Positions 47,204 to 59,825 are shown, counted from the stretch's first letter. The stretch: 64,000 bases of DNA from Nematostella vectensis (GCF_932526225.1 NC_064035.1:2293501-2357500); one strand, 5' to 3'. Notes: a model not told the origin generated them from the letters alone. Made by a program: numbers and translations.

Positions 47204-49960
47204 ATCTATGAGAAAAGACGGTAAGGAGCCAAGTCACCATGGAAAAACCAGCGCACGGCTACTTGATGGTAGCTCAGCAAATCATTCTGAATTAGTATAT
47301 AGTATATTGCGGTTTTTTTTGTATTAGTGATGACATAACGTTAAAAACAGTTAACAGTCACTTGTACTCTTACAAACTTGTCTATATTTGTTATGCTTAT
47401 GATGGGGGCCGGTCGGTGCCCATTGGCCGTGCGCATCCACGTCTGCGCATACAAGAAAGCACGTGCGCGCTTGTTTTTCATACGCAATGTCACAAATCAA
47501 ACGGATAAAAAAAATTTCATAGTTGTTAGAAGAAAATAACTTCAAAATATTTCTTCTGCATATTATTCTACAATGCTTGATGTTATCTATGCTATTTATG
47601 ACAATGAAAATAAAATTCACGTTAAAACTGAACATGAATTTCCCTGTATGTCTAGTCGCGAGCACTTAGTCTGATGCGGCAGCACGTATCCATGTGCTTG
47701 TCTTTATACTTCTTGGTGTCTCAACTATTTTGAAAAAAAATTCAAAAATGATCTGGTGAGGTGTCTGGCTCAATTAAGAATTAATGACGCTTGTGTAATT
47801 TTCCAAAAAAAAGGATGTGCCGCCATAGTTTTCAACCAAAGTTCTCGGAATTCTATAATCATATGAAACAACTGGAATGTTTTAAACCAAAAATCTGACG
47901 ACTCTCCAGTGTATAGAATTTATTATATATTTTTCTGACTCAGCAATTTTTAACGACTTTGATGACGCGTACCTTATTAAAATGCACGGTGACTCCTTTT
48001 TTTCCACGCGATTTTGGTGGCCCCGGGTAGACCCATATACCTCACAATTAGGGAGCACCAACCCAAATATGGCGACCGACCAACACACCAAAATACATGC
48101 ATAATTGTAAAATTCCCTTTAAACCACCATTTTTGTTTTTTGTATCGTGGGCCGATCCGCCCAGCATAGTTACGGAGTTTTTTTGTGATTAGGGAAGATT
48201 TTTGTGATTAGGGGAGATTTTTGTGACTGCTTGAATTGTCAAAGTAGAACTATATCAAATTTCTCAACTACGAAGACGCTACGTGGGTAATACAAGTTAA
48301 AAACAACAGCAAGCAGCTGTACCTGGTACCTGTAAAGCAGGCATGGGTATGCGTATCAAAAATTGAGCTTTAAGTGATGACTGGATTTTATTCTATTTCT
48401 TTCACTAATACGCGACTTGCACAAACGACAGAATACGTCACTCGATTCTGATTGGCAATTACAAACAGAAATGGCTGCACCCGTCGTGCCAGAGAGCGAC
48501 GTAGAAATAAAATATTTTAATGAAAATAAGCCCTTTTTGACAAAGAAATCCCTAGTTGATTTGTAACGCCTGAGTATGTCACTTATAATTTTGCCGCTAA
48601 AAGCCTGAGCGCGCGCGAGTTTGCCGCCCCAAAAGTCACGTGATCTCTTAGTGCCTTTTATTATGTGCTACTGTTGAAACATAATATATATTATCATTTT
48701 GGAAAACATCATCCATATAGACTATTTTATCCTTAAGTGATAGAACGATAGAGGAATGATGAATCTCACAATGACTGAAGGTTGCGGCACAAAGATTCGT
48801 CACGGTTCAGACGAAAAAAGAGCAACCTTTCTTATCACATTATTTTTATTCTTTATTGTAGATCGACCGCTTATGTTATCAACCGTTATTTTTTATTATA
48901 GATAGACCGTTAATAGGTTTATGTTTTAACCGTTTTTCTTTGGAATTTAAACGCCCCGCCATTCGCCGCATTTTGTACAACATCTTTAAACTCTCGTGTT
49001 GGTATCATGTTGGTGCTATTGATGCAAATCATTGAACTGCAAGAAGAATGTTTGTTTCAAAATAAATGTGCTTTGACATTACGAAATTCATGGATGTTCA
49101 ATCATGCAGCGTAAATATTGATTTATAGGTGTTTAATCTGTTGGTGGCTTAGTGTACTATTTCACTCAAACTAGTGTTATAGATCAACGTTAACTATTTT
49201 CGTGATTTATCGATCAAATTTTTCATTTTTATCTGCTTGTATCAAAATCGATAAAATTTAAGCAGAAGCTCATATTTCTCATCGAATCTTTTCTACATGG
49301 AAATACGCGATGTACCATCTAGCTCACAGTATAATGCGACACGAGTGTCATGAATCACATCTTAGTAGAGATGGAAATGGCGAAGTAGTTCGCATTGATA
49401 GATATACTTGCCAAACTGATATCTTCATCCATCTTTTTATAGTACCGCCGTTTAATGGGTTTTAAAAAAAGTCATTTTCACAAAAGTGACACTTGAAACC
49501 TTTGAAGCCACTTACCATTTCCCCCGATAATCGTTTCCAATATCCAACTATTCTTGCTGTTTTTTTTTAATAAGATTTACTATTCATTTGCGAAGAAGTG
49601 TCGTCTATCACGAGATCGCTGTCCTCAAATAACTAATATCTCACGGAGATAAGTTTGTTGAGCATACATTTGTATTATTCTAGGCCCCTTTTGAATTAAA
49701 CCTCTGCTTATTTTCATGTATAGCTATTTTTAACACTTCCTGATAGAAAAAAGACCCCAAAAAACCTTAAAGTCGACCACGAAAATTTGTTGACCACCAG
49801 TTTTAGTGTACTATATTCATTATGCTCTTCAAGGACGGCAACTGTTGGTGTTCCTAGTAAAATATCCGGAAAAAAAACGTAAGTCCAGTTCGGGGGAAGA
49901 GCAACAGATGTCAAATTTGGCTTCAGGGCTTTTAATTAACAGGGCTTCTCCAAATATCAT
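47204..49960. other. Region downstream of NHEJ1, mostly empty
   Basis: This holds the NHEJ1 3' UTR; an AATAAA occurs at about 47607. The rest is AT-rich with short open frames only. One coding-like small frame at 48471 is listed separately. Confidence 0.5.
48471..48566 (+). CDS. Possible micropeptide or first exon, 31 codons
   Basis: ATGGCTGCACCCGTC at 48471 has a favourable start context (gaaATGG) and lies 20 bp after an ATTGG box. The frame encodes MAAPVVPESDVEIKYFNENK and then a short tail ending in TAA. The composition looks protein-like, but I recognise no family and find no downstream exon. It could equally be chance. Confidence 0.2.
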   Translation: MAAPVVPESDVEIKYFNENKPFLTKKSLVDL

Positions 49961-49967
49961 TTATCGC

Positions 49968-50487
49968 CAGGGGCGGTGGACGGGGAGGGGCAGGGGGCGG
50001 TGGACGGGGAGGGGCAGGGGGCGGTGGACGGGGAGGGGCAAGGGGCGGTGGACGGGAGGGGCAGGGGGCGGTGGACGCGGAGGGGGCGTTGGACGGGGAG
50101 AGGCAGGGGGCGGTGGACCGGGAGAGGCAGGGGGCGGTGGACGGGGAGGGGGCGTTGGACGGGAAGAGGCAGGGGGCGGTGGACGGGAAGATGCAGGGGG
50201 CGGTGGACAGGGAGAAGCAGGGGGCGGTGGACGGGGAGGGGCAGGGGGCGGTGGACGGGGAGAGGTGGACGGGGAGGGGCAGGGGGCGTTGGACGGGGAG
50301 AGGCAGGGGGCGGTGGACGGGGAGGGGCAGGGGACGGTGGACGGGGAGGGGCAGGCGTGTTGGACGGGGAGAGGCAGGGGGCGTTGGACGGGGAGAGGCA
50401 GGGGGCGGTGGACGGGGAGGGGCAGGGGGTGGTGGACAGGGAGGGGGCGGTGGATGGGGGAGGGGCGGTGGACGGGGAGGGGCAGCA
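49968..50487. repeat. G-rich 24-bp minisatellite
   Basis: About 21 units of ggcggtggacggggaggggcaggg with small variants. The period of 24 keeps all frames open on both strands, producing Gly/Arg-rich and Pro-rich open frames up to 259 codons that are not supported as genes. The plus strand has dense G runs and should form G-quadruplexes readily. Confidence 0.95.
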
Positions 50488-51998
50488 GAGGCGCTTCAAA
50501 ATGGGGCCCCCCTTCCCCCACTTTTCTGAGCGGATTTTATTTCTCACATGAATGCGCGGTTTTTACACGTACCGAAATAGAATGACAAGTGTTACATGTA
50601 TAATTCGTTCGTTGATTACAGACGATATTATACAATTTTAATTGTTTGTATCATTTTTATCCGTATTCTAGTCAAACCACCCAGGTACCCCCTTCCCCCT
50701 TTGACAATCCCTCTACCCCCCCCCCCCCCTTCTCCCACGGCCATTTCCGCCCCCTACTTTAGGGAACATTCTGCAGTCCCTCATCGCGCAAAATTATCTA
50801 TCGCGCAAGAATAAGACAGTCGAGTTTTGAAACCGCCATTCCGCGAGTCCGCGATCTTACCTGTGAAAAGTGCACACATGTATCCCACACAAGGAGTTGT
50901 TATATCTCGTTGAAGTAGGAAGCGTGAGAAAACACCCCCCCCCCCCTCTCCCCTGTGGACAATCCTGGCGACACCCTTGTAGGTACACAAATCATACCAA
51001 TCAATGGTTGTCGTTTTTCTAAATGAGCCTAAGGTGACTACGCGGGAAATCTGATATTTATACGCTAGGGTATGGGCCTCTGTTCCAAGATTACAGCTTG
51101 CAAAATCGTAGTAAACACGAATTCCTACATGTTAACGTGAAAATTAACGAAGTACACAGTTCTAGGGAGTAAGCGCCTTCGAAAAACGAGTTTTCAAAAC
51201 AGATGTGTCAATTCTAGGAATCCGGGTTTCTTGCTCTAACAAGACAGGACCTCTTGTTGTCCATGGCGACCATGTTTAATATCCGGATGCGTCTATTGAT
51301 ATATTTTTTTTAGTATTAGTGTAACTTTAACATTATTTCATTTACTTCCTTTGTATTCATGAAAATGAAGTAGAAGCAATTCGATATTGTTTCTACTCAT
51401 CACTTTAGAAATCCTTCTTGTTCACTTTTTGCATGACAATCCCAAGGCTATCCATTTCTTTTTTTTTTAATATGTTTTTTATCCCCTCTGTCTATTGTCT
51501 AACCCCAAGCTGCCTAACTCGAATGTGCGAGATGAATATAGATAAGTTTGTAAATTGATATTTCGGCAATATTTACCCAGAGTGATTAGAACATATCCCC
51601 CTTGTTAGGTTTGTGTTTTTTCATGTGAAATGATATTGCTAATGGTTACAACTTAGTCACTTCCTAGAAAGTTACTTAGCGCTAGTATGTTAAGAGGAGC
51701 GAGGACGGCAAACCATAACACGGCGTAAAAAATATTTCACGATTTATCCGTTCGTGGATGTGTTATAACTTGAATAGCTAAAATTAGTTTCGCTTTTTTA
51801 GAAAAAGTGCGTTGTACTTTCTGAAACTGGTCTGAAATAAGTACTAAGCATGGTCTTTTTCGGTAATGCTCTTCTTAGTAGCTCGCTTGAGGACTACGCT
51901 ACGAGAGTTTTGGTAGAGCGAAAATTCTGTTTACTAGCTGCATGAGCTGCATGGTGAGAGGCTCCGATGACGATGCCAAGGACTGTGCTACGAGACAC
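50488..51998. other. Region downstream of the GPCR gene
   Basis: There are two poly-C tracts, at about 50717-50730 and 50936-50948. The last 130 bp next to the GPCR stop form a tandem duplication of the gene's end. No gene is recognised. Confidence 0.5.
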
Positions 51999-52060
51999 TT
52001 ATAGAGTTTTGGAAGAGCGCAAATGCTCTTTCGCTGGCATGGTGAGAGGCTCCGATGATG
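51870..52060. repeat. 88-bp tandem duplication over the GPCR stop codon
   Basis: ggtgagaggctccgatga occurs at about 51953 and 52041, and gagttttggaagagcg / gagttttggtagagcg follow the same offset. The inner copy encodes the receptor's C-terminus (SEPLTM...RSSKTL stop). The outer copy lies beyond the stop. Confidence 0.8.
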
Positions 52061-53219
52061 ATGTGGTGGCGGGAGGGTTGTCGAGGGCGTCCAGTGAGAT
52101 GTCGGCAGTGAGCTTAGAAACTCTCTTGCGGGTGGACGCGCGGGTTGATCCCTCTATGAGCCGGGTCTGCACTGTGCTCCTGCTCTCAGCATCGCGTGTG
52201 ACTGTAAACACACGCTTCAGGCCGCGCCTGTAGTTCTCAATAAACACGAAGTAAAGGCACGGGTTGATCATACTGTTGGAGTATGTAAGAAACACCACGA
52301 CATCAGACAGCACGCGCGCGCCGTGCCCGTTAGTCTGCGGTTTCCAGTTCCACACAAAGCTCTGCAAGAAAAGGTAGATGTTGTACGGCCCCCAGCACAC
52401 GGTGAACGAGATGACAGTTAGCACAGCGAGGCGCAAGAGCCGGTTATTGTTGGCCTGCTGCCTGCGCTGTGCCGCGCTGCCTTGCTTTACTTGCCGCGTG
52501 AGGAAGGCCATCCGGACCACCACCATGATGGCGACGTACATGCCTGTGAGGAGCACCATGGGGACGATGACGAACACGACGCAAGTTGCTGTGATGTACG
52601 CGCGGTGGATAGCGACGTGCCGCACGCGGTCCTGACTCCATCGCATCAGACAGTGCAAGGTGTGTAACCTGGGGGAGCGAACCAGCTGCATGGTGTAGAA
52701 CGAGGGCGAGAGAAACGCTGCCGAGAAGAGCCAGGTGAACACGATCAGTAGAACGCGGACCCGCGAGGTGATCAGCGTGCGCTTCATCGGGAACACGACC
52801 GCGCAGAAGCGGTCCAATGTGATGCAGATTAGGCTGAGGATGGACACGGCGGGCGACAGATCCGAGGTGAAGTAGACGAGTTTACACAATGCCTCCCCCG
52901 CCGCGCCCGACACTCGCCACTCAGGGAGGAACTCGTAACTCGTGATGTTCTCCGAGATCACCCTCGGCAACACGAACAGGGGAATAGCGAGGTCGGACAC
53001 GGCCATATTGACGATGAAGTAGTTGATGGTCTTACGCATATTCGCGTTACGGCACACGACGACAATTATAAGGGCGTTGCCGACTAACGCGGTGAAGATG
53101 ATGACAAAGCAAACCACGATCTTGGCGATGCGCTCTGTCGAGGTCATGTCAAGCGGCGGTATTCTGGGTACTCCCGCAGATACGTTAGCGAACGTATAGT
53201 TAGTAATATTCATGTTCAA
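51999..53219 (-). CDS. Class A (rhodopsin-family) GPCR, neuropeptide-receptor-like, 406 aa
   Basis: This is a single-exon gene with seven hydrophobic segments. Hallmarks are GN48 in TM1, D76 in NMAVSDLAIP (TM2), C112 and C190 for the extracellular disulfide, D136-R137-F138 (DRY variant) after TM3, C275-W276-G277-P278 in TM6, and N319-P320-C-L-Y323 in TM7. The N-terminus has three N-glycosylation sequons (N4, N7, N12). The C-tail is Ser/Thr-rich. The pattern is closest to peptide-binding rhodopsin-beta receptors; I cannot name the ligand. It would sit in the plasma membrane and signal through G proteins. The ATG at 53219 is chosen because it leaves a normal extracellular N-terminus of about 30 residues before TM1. 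Confidence 0.95.
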   Translation of the reverse strand: MNMNITNYTFANVSAGVPRIPPLDMTSTERIAKIVVCFVIIFTALVGNALIIVVVCRNANMRKTINYFIVNMAVSDLAIPLFVLPRVISENITSYEFLPEWRVSGAAGEALCKLVYFTSDLSPAVSILSLICITLDRFCAVVFPMKRTLITSRVRVLLIVFTWLFSAAFLSPSFYTMQLVRSPRLHTLHCLMRWSQDRVRHVAIHRAYITATCVVFVIVPMVLLTGMYVAIMVVVRMAFLTRQVKQGSAAQRRQQANNNRLLRLAVLTVISFTVCWGPYNIYLFLQSFVWNWKPQTNGHGARVLSDVVVFLTYSNSMINPCLYFVFIENYRRGLKRVFTVTRDAESRSTVQTRLIEGSTRASTRKRVSKLTADISLDALDNPPATTSSSEPLTMPAKEHLRSSKTL

Positions 53220-55461
53220 AAGAAAAAGTGCTCGCAGCGTTCACCGTGCCGATCTGTAACAACTTCGACTGACTCGAAGGAGCTCTCACAAACCTGTAAC
53301 ACTACGACTGAATTAGCGATGCACTTACAGAGTCTAGCGCGCCATGTAACACACCACGACTAATTCTCACAAAGTCTAGCGTGCCAACCGGGATATATTA
53401 CTTTATCCGGTACTTGACGGCAAATCTTTGTAACAATTCCGGATACTCAATTTGTCAGCAATATTTGGCCTGCATTAAAATAATCCAATAACACTGTCGA
53501 CAAAACTGTTAACCATGCGTTTGCCGGAACAGAAAGTTCCGCCCGTCTGTCGTAATCTGTTTTTTACGGATAATTACTCTCTTCCTCGTCACCCAAAGTC
53601 GAGCAAACGATCTTCTTCAGCGTGTGAATCGAGGAGGTTGCGAGGCTTAAGCCGGGAAGTGTAAACTCTTAGTGTCTCCCAGAGATAGAGGAAATGTTTT
53701 TCGCGTCGATAGCTCAGTCGACAGAGAGTCGGTGGAGCGAATTGAGGGGGCTAACCTCAAACCACTACAAGCCTTATCTCGAAAAAACATTGGCATTAAT
53801 GTCTCCCCATGATTGTCAGATATTGGCATTCCATTTGAGCGCAAGGGTAACACTGGGCCGCAAACGAAAAAAGGCGCTATCAGATATGATATGCGATAGC
53901 GAATACCATGGAGCATTTAAAGTGCCGAATGTCCATAGCTTACTTTTTGAGCTCGAAAACCCCTTCTATTGACGTTTATAATTAACTATTCATTCCCTAC
54001 CCTTCGGTTAAAAATGTTGGTCATTCAAACAACTTAAGGTAGACAGAAGAGCACTTTCCAAAGAACCATCAATATTCAGTCTATTTGAGGGACACTAGGA
54101 AAATATTCCACACTTTGGTTTGCATTCCAAATACAAAATTAGGGATAGTATTATTTGTTAAAAAAGAACGATTTAAATGGGATAGTATTACCCGCCCCCA
54201 AAAATATCGAATTTTGCCTAATCAGCCAGTCTCGTCAAACAAGAGATCTGCGCAAGAAATGTTTAATTGCTTCTAAGGCAAGATAATAAACGAGAAAGAG
54301 GGAACACGTTATTGATGTCCTGTCCCTGTTGTTTGACAATCTCGGTGAGAGCCTCACGTTAATGAAGAAACGCACGCCATGGTTATCTTTCTGATTAGGG
54401 AAAAGTCGAGAAAGGTAGCAACAATGAAAAGGGGAAAGAAATGCCATAAAGATGAATAAATCAATGGGCTTTTTTTGCCAAAATGCAAAAAAACACCTAA
54501 AATATACTTATATTTGTAACAAAAGATAATTTAGCCAGACAATACCGAAGACGAGGCGAAGGATTTTTTTTTACCGTCTAAAAGGTTTAGGATGACAGAA
54601 GGATTTTCAAATGAATGTCAGCTTTTGCGTAATAGGCCTGGGTGTTTAGCGCGAATTAGAACTTCATTGCGGGTTAAGCGGGAGACCATGGGAGTCTATT
54701 ACAATCTTAAAAACCGTCTTACTCCCACCATTAAGGTTGAAACGATATCAAATAAGCCATTAGACACTAGAAGAGGTGACTAAATTTTGTCATACCTCCG
54801 CCATGCGGCGGAAATCTCTCGTTACTCTGAACCGACCCCCTGTACCGCTTACGCAGGAAAAAGACGCCACGATGTTCCCGCGGCTGATCGTGGGGTCTAA
54901 TAAGAAACATTATTCGATTGCAATGAATGAAAATTAATAATGCTTTCCTCAGAGATTACGCAAACGTGTTGGAATTCCGCACGTTTACGCGCCAAAGCGA
55001 TATGAAAGTTTGCAAGCCTTAATGAAGGTTATTTTATTTCCCCCTTGAGGATACATATGATTACTGGCAAAGATTGGTCTCTTGTATTAGAAACATCTAA
55101 TATCATTAGTAAGGGGATCAAAAGATAATATGCATTTTGTTGTGAAAAATAATCAAACCGCGGGTCGGACTATTAAAAAAGAGAAATAGTAATTTGGAAT
55201 GAATTGTGGCTTACCTAAAACAACGGTTTATTCAATCTAATAATAAAATAAAAGTATTCTTAGACTAGGTTACGGTAATCAATCAGATTCTATTTATTTC
55301 AATTAAAATTTAGATGAAAAGAAAACGTGTGCACGCAGTGGTTGCCGTAACAGACTCCGATTTAATTTTTTTTTTTTTTGAACGATCGACATTTGTTGAA
55401 TTAGGGACATGACACGCACACATGGAGACGCAATAATGGACGACTGGGGAGACACGTGATA
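53220..55461. other. Upstream of the GPCR, no gene seen
   Basis: The first 300 bp contain imperfect repeats of tgtaacaacttcgactg / tgtaacactacgactga, possibly promoter-related. Beyond this, open frames of 60-92 codons on either strand show no domains. Confidence 0.45.
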
Positions 55462-55646
55462 CAGCTGGCGCGTAGCCAAGATTTTGAGCGGGGGGGGGGG
55501 GGGGGGGTTCGTTTACCCATTTAGCGGACCATTTTAGCTCACCCTAGCTCGCAGTGATACTCAATTTTCTTTCATTAGAGCGGACCTTCCAGTCGAGTGG
55601 GGCGGTTCTTCCGAACCCCCCCGAGCCCCCCCTGGCTACGGGCCTG
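55462..55646. mobile_element. Short inverted-repeat element with an 18-bp poly-G run
   Basis: cagctggcgcgtagccaag at the left pairs with cctggctacgggcctg at the right. The G run at 55490-55507 faces C-rich sequence near 55615-55632. It is non-coding and MITE-like. No clear target duplication is seen. Confidence 0.55.
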
Positions 55647-55722
55647 TACAGCGATATCTCTACTGCTATAAGATAAACATAACTACTGCTTTATTATTGA
55701 TATATCCACGCTATAGGTTAGA

Positions 55723-55888
55723 ATCAAAAAGCCCAAACTGTCGCGATCTCGTACTAGAACAATGAATAAAATACACCAAAATCTGGAAATCGACTCTGCC
55801 AAATTTTCGTCTTTAATAAGACTTCTTCAGGGCAGACTGAAGAAGTCTTATTAAAGACGAAAATTTGGCAGAGTCGATTTCCAGGTTT
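55723..55888 (-). mobile_element. Fold-back copy of a Penelope-like 3' end
   Basis: A perfect inverted repeat with 48-bp arms (55783-55830 and 55837-55884) and a 6-nt loop (ggcaga) carries the same sequence as the Penelope-like tail at 12690-12760. A 16-bp direct repeat CACGCTATAGGTTAGA flanks the segment (55707-55722 and 55889-55904), consistent with a target-site duplication. Confidence 0.75.
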
Positions 55889-55904
55889 CACGCTATAGGT
55901 TAGA

Positions 55905-56388
55905 TATATAGCTATAACAAAGATAGTCTATACCCACTGCTATAAGATAAACATATTTACTTCAATAAGATAGAAACACACAACTCGTGGAGGGCTTCAA
56001 AATAGCATTCTATCCGCTATAAAAACAAAATAAAATACAGGAAGAGTCAACACGATATTTTAAGCTCTGTTGTTTTAGTTTTGTACGTTAAATATATTTA
56101 TAAATAAACAGAGAGTTCCCCAATACATTCCTTCATTTAACTACTTAGCTGCAGTATTTGGCTTTGGACACGAAAACCAAGATGGTGTCCGTCAAGGACT
56201 GCTGACCAGATCGCTGAAACTCCCCTGGCACACTCACTACACCCACGATCAACTACGCATGCGTGCAGGGGAATCTGAAAACGAGGGGCGCATTCCTTGG
56301 AAGTCGCGCATGAGATTGAGGGTGGAATATCTTTGGGTTAGACATTTTATCCTGGTTTTTAATTACCATAGTAAAGCTGGCAGGCAAC
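55905..56388. other. Spacer before the giant inverted repeat
   Basis: Unique sequence. Imperfect repeats of ctgctataagataaacata occur on both sides of the fold-back element. No gene is seen. Confidence 0.4.
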
Positions 56389-57714
56389 TCAGCAGGCAAC
56401 TCGGTGAAGTTAGCAGGCAACTCAAATGTGATGATTTGTGTAATATCTCGGCAGGTATATGGCCGACTGTCACGAAATTTTGACACGATTGTACAAAAAG
56501 TACAACAAACATATTCATGCATGTATGATATCAAATATTATTAATCACGTGACTGTGTGACGTTGAACGTTCCAGCTGGCAAGTCGTTACATCACAATTG
56601 TCGCGATATCTACATCCCCTTTTTACCGATAGTCATCAAACTTTAACCTAAGTGTACAAATGTAATAACGAGGACAACGCCGTATTAGTTATTCTCATGA
56701 CGTCATCAATCACGTGACCGTGGTGAAAAAAAACATTTTCTCGAGTTCCTATTGAGAAAACATTACGAAACTTTCGAAATATGACAAATAGCACATGGGA
56801 TTTTACAATCATGAACTTTTAAAATATGACGTCATCAATCACGTGACCGTGGGAAAAAAAGTCGATATCTAGAGTTCTGACTGAAATAACAGTGCAAAAC
56901 TTTCGAAATACGACAAATTATGTATGTCGTTATTAAAGCCTAACTTTTTTGGAATGTTTTCGTGATTTACTTTTATAAAAACTTTTAGCAGGCAACTTGA
57001 CAGTACAGCAGGTAACTCGTGATGCACTGGGAATATCGTATTCGTCGTTATTAAAGCTTCACTTTTTTGGCATTTGTAAGTGATTAACTCGAATAGAAAC
57101 ATATACTGAAAATATCGTAATCGTCGTTGTTAAATGTTCACTTTTGGCACTTGCACGTGATTTACACATCTTAACCTGCACTGTAATTCCTACCGTTTCT
57201 CTGCCGTATCTACGCGTATTATTTTCGCTCGATATGGGCCATCGCTTAAGCTCATCGATTATCAGTCACTAACCTAGAGCGCGAATCCTAACAAACTCTC
57301 TCTCTACACGACACAATATAAAAACCCATACTCAAGGAGCCAACTGTCCAACACTTATATAACCACTATCTATCTTCTATTTGCCATCATTGATTTGTCC
57401 CCTATCTGCACGCTTTCAGATATTATTCCTCACCGGTCTTGTTATTGACTTGATTTTTCACAAGCTCACATTACACTCACAGGAAATTATCAACAGGTAA
57501 TTATCACCCTCGTTCCAAGGTCAAATACACTGTTCTGCCCTAACTCCAAGCCCGTTTTCTACATTTCATTTATAGCCACAACTCTTAACTAACATCCCCA
57601 ATGCAATACACCATATATAATAGCCATAATTGCACACTTTAACCCACGCACTAACGTCTATCACCATACATTTTATAACCCCACACAGCCGCCTCGGTAC
57701 GAATACCAGATTTA

Positions 57715-59800
57715 AATGTTCACTTTTTGGCATTTGTACGTAATTTACTCGAACAAAAACATATAACAGGCAACTCGACAGTACAGCAGGTAACTCGTTA
57801 TACACTGGGAATATTGTATTCGTTGTTGTTACAGCTTCACTTTTTGGCATTTATACGTGATTTACTTTAATAAAAACATATAGCAGGCAACTCAATAGTC
57901 CAGCAGCTAACTCGTTATGCGCTGGGAATATCGTATTCGTCGTCATTCAAGCTTCACTTTTTTGGAATTTGTACGTGATTTACTTTAATAAAAACATATA
58001 GCAGGCAACTCGACAGTACAGCAGGTAACTCGTTATGCACTGGGAATATCGTATTCGTCGTCATTCAAGCTTCACTTTTTTGGAATTTGTACGTGATTTA
58101 CTTTAATAAAAACATATAGCAGGCAACTCGACAGTACAGCAGGTAACTCGTTATGCGCTGGGAATATCGTATTCGTCGTTATTGAAGCTTCACTTTTTCG
58201 TATTTGTACATGATTTACTTTAATAAAAACATATAGCAGGCAACTCGGCAGTACAGCAGGTAACTCGTTAAGCACTGGGAATATCGTATTCGTCGTCATT
58301 CAAGCTTCACTTTTTTGGAATTTGTACGTGATTTACTTTAATAAAAACATATAGCAGGCAACTCGACAGTACAGCAGGTAACTCGTTATGCGCTTTGAAT
58401 ATCGTATCCGTCGTTATTGGAGCTTCATTTTTTCGTATTTGTACATGATTTACTTTAATAAAAACATATAGCAGGCAACTCGACAGTACAGCAGGTAACT
58501 CGTTATGCACTGGAAATATGGTATTCGTCGTTGTTAAATGTTCACTTTTTAGTAATTATACGTGATTTACTTTAATAAAAACATATAGCAGGCAACTCTA
58601 CAGTACAGCAGGTAACTCGTTATTCGCTGGAAATATCGTATTCGTCGTCATTCAAGCTTCACTTTTGTGGAATTTGTACGTGATTTACTTTAATAAAAAC
58701 ATATAGCAGGCAACTCGACAGTACAGCAGGTAACTCGTTATGCGCTGGGAATATCGTATTCGTCGTTGTTAAATGTTCACTTTTTGGTATTTATACGTGA
58801 TTTACTTTAATAAAAACATATAGCAGGCAACTCGACAAGCAGGTAACTCGTTATGCGCTGGGAATATCGTATTCGTCGTCATTCAAGCTTCACTTTTTTG
58901 TAATTTGTACGTGATTTACTTTAATAAAAACATATAGCAGGCAACTCGACAGTACAGCAGATAACTCGTTATGCGCTGGGAATATCGTATTCGTCGTCAT
59001 TCAAGCTTCACTTTTTTGGAATTTGTACGTGATTTACTTTAATAAAAACATATAGCAGGCAACTCGACAGTACAGCAGGTAACTCGTTATGCACTGGGAA
59101 TATCGTATTTGTCGTTGTTAAATGTTCACTTTTTAGTATTTATACGTGATTTACTTTAATAAAAACATATAGCAGGCAACTCTACAGTACAGCAGGTAAC
59201 TCGTTATGCGCTGCGAATATCTTATTCGTCGTGGTTAAATGTTCACTTTTTGGTATTTATACGTGATTTACTTTAATAAAAACATATAGCAGGCAACGCG
59301 ACAGTACAGCAGGTAACTCGTTATGTACTGGGAATATCGTATTCGTCGTTATTGAAGCTTCACTTTTTCGTATTTGTACATGATTTACTTTAATAAAAAC
59401 ATATAGCAGGCAACTCGACAGTAAAGCAGGTAACTCGTTTTGCAATGGGAATATTTTATTCTTCATTTTTAAATGTTCACTTTTTGGTACTTATACCTGA
59501 TTTACTTTAATAAAAACATATAGCAGGCAACTTGACAGTACAGCAGGTAACTCGTTATGAACTGGGAATGTCGTATTCTCCGTTGCTTAAGCTTCACTTT
59601 TTGGGCATTTGTAAGTGATTTACTCTGATAAAAAACATATAGCAGGCAACTCGACAGTACAGCAGGTAACTCGTTATGCACTGGGAATATTGTATTCTTC
59701 ATTGTTAAATGTTCACTTTTTGGCATTTGCAATTGATTTACTTTATTAAAAACATATAGCAGGCAACTCGACAGTACAGTTCAATCCTCACTTTGTAGTA
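57715..59800. repeat. 118-bp tandem array, left arm, about 18 copies
   Basis: Units contain tgatttactttaataaaaac, atatagcaggcaactcgaca, gtacagcaggtaactcgtta and tatcgtattcgtcgt. Each unit carries AGCAGGCAACTC once and AGCAGGTAACTC once. Minus-strand frames (HNELPAVLSSCLLYVFIKVN) arise from the repeat. Confidence 0.95.
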
Positions 59801-59825
59801 TTTGTAAGTGATTTTCTCTAATACA

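Noticed and set aside
49806..50585. Gly/Arg-rich and Pro-rich open frames of 150-259 codons on both strands
   Set aside because: All frames are open because the G-rich unit is 24 bp. There is no independent support.
52378..52667. Plus- and minus-strand frames inside the GPCR
   Set aside because: They are shadows of the strongly supported receptor frame in GC-rich sequence.
53700..53775. tRNA-like start (gatagctcagtcgacagag)
   Set aside because: Only the D-arm resembles a tRNA. There is no T-arm GTTCRA motif and no acceptor pairing.
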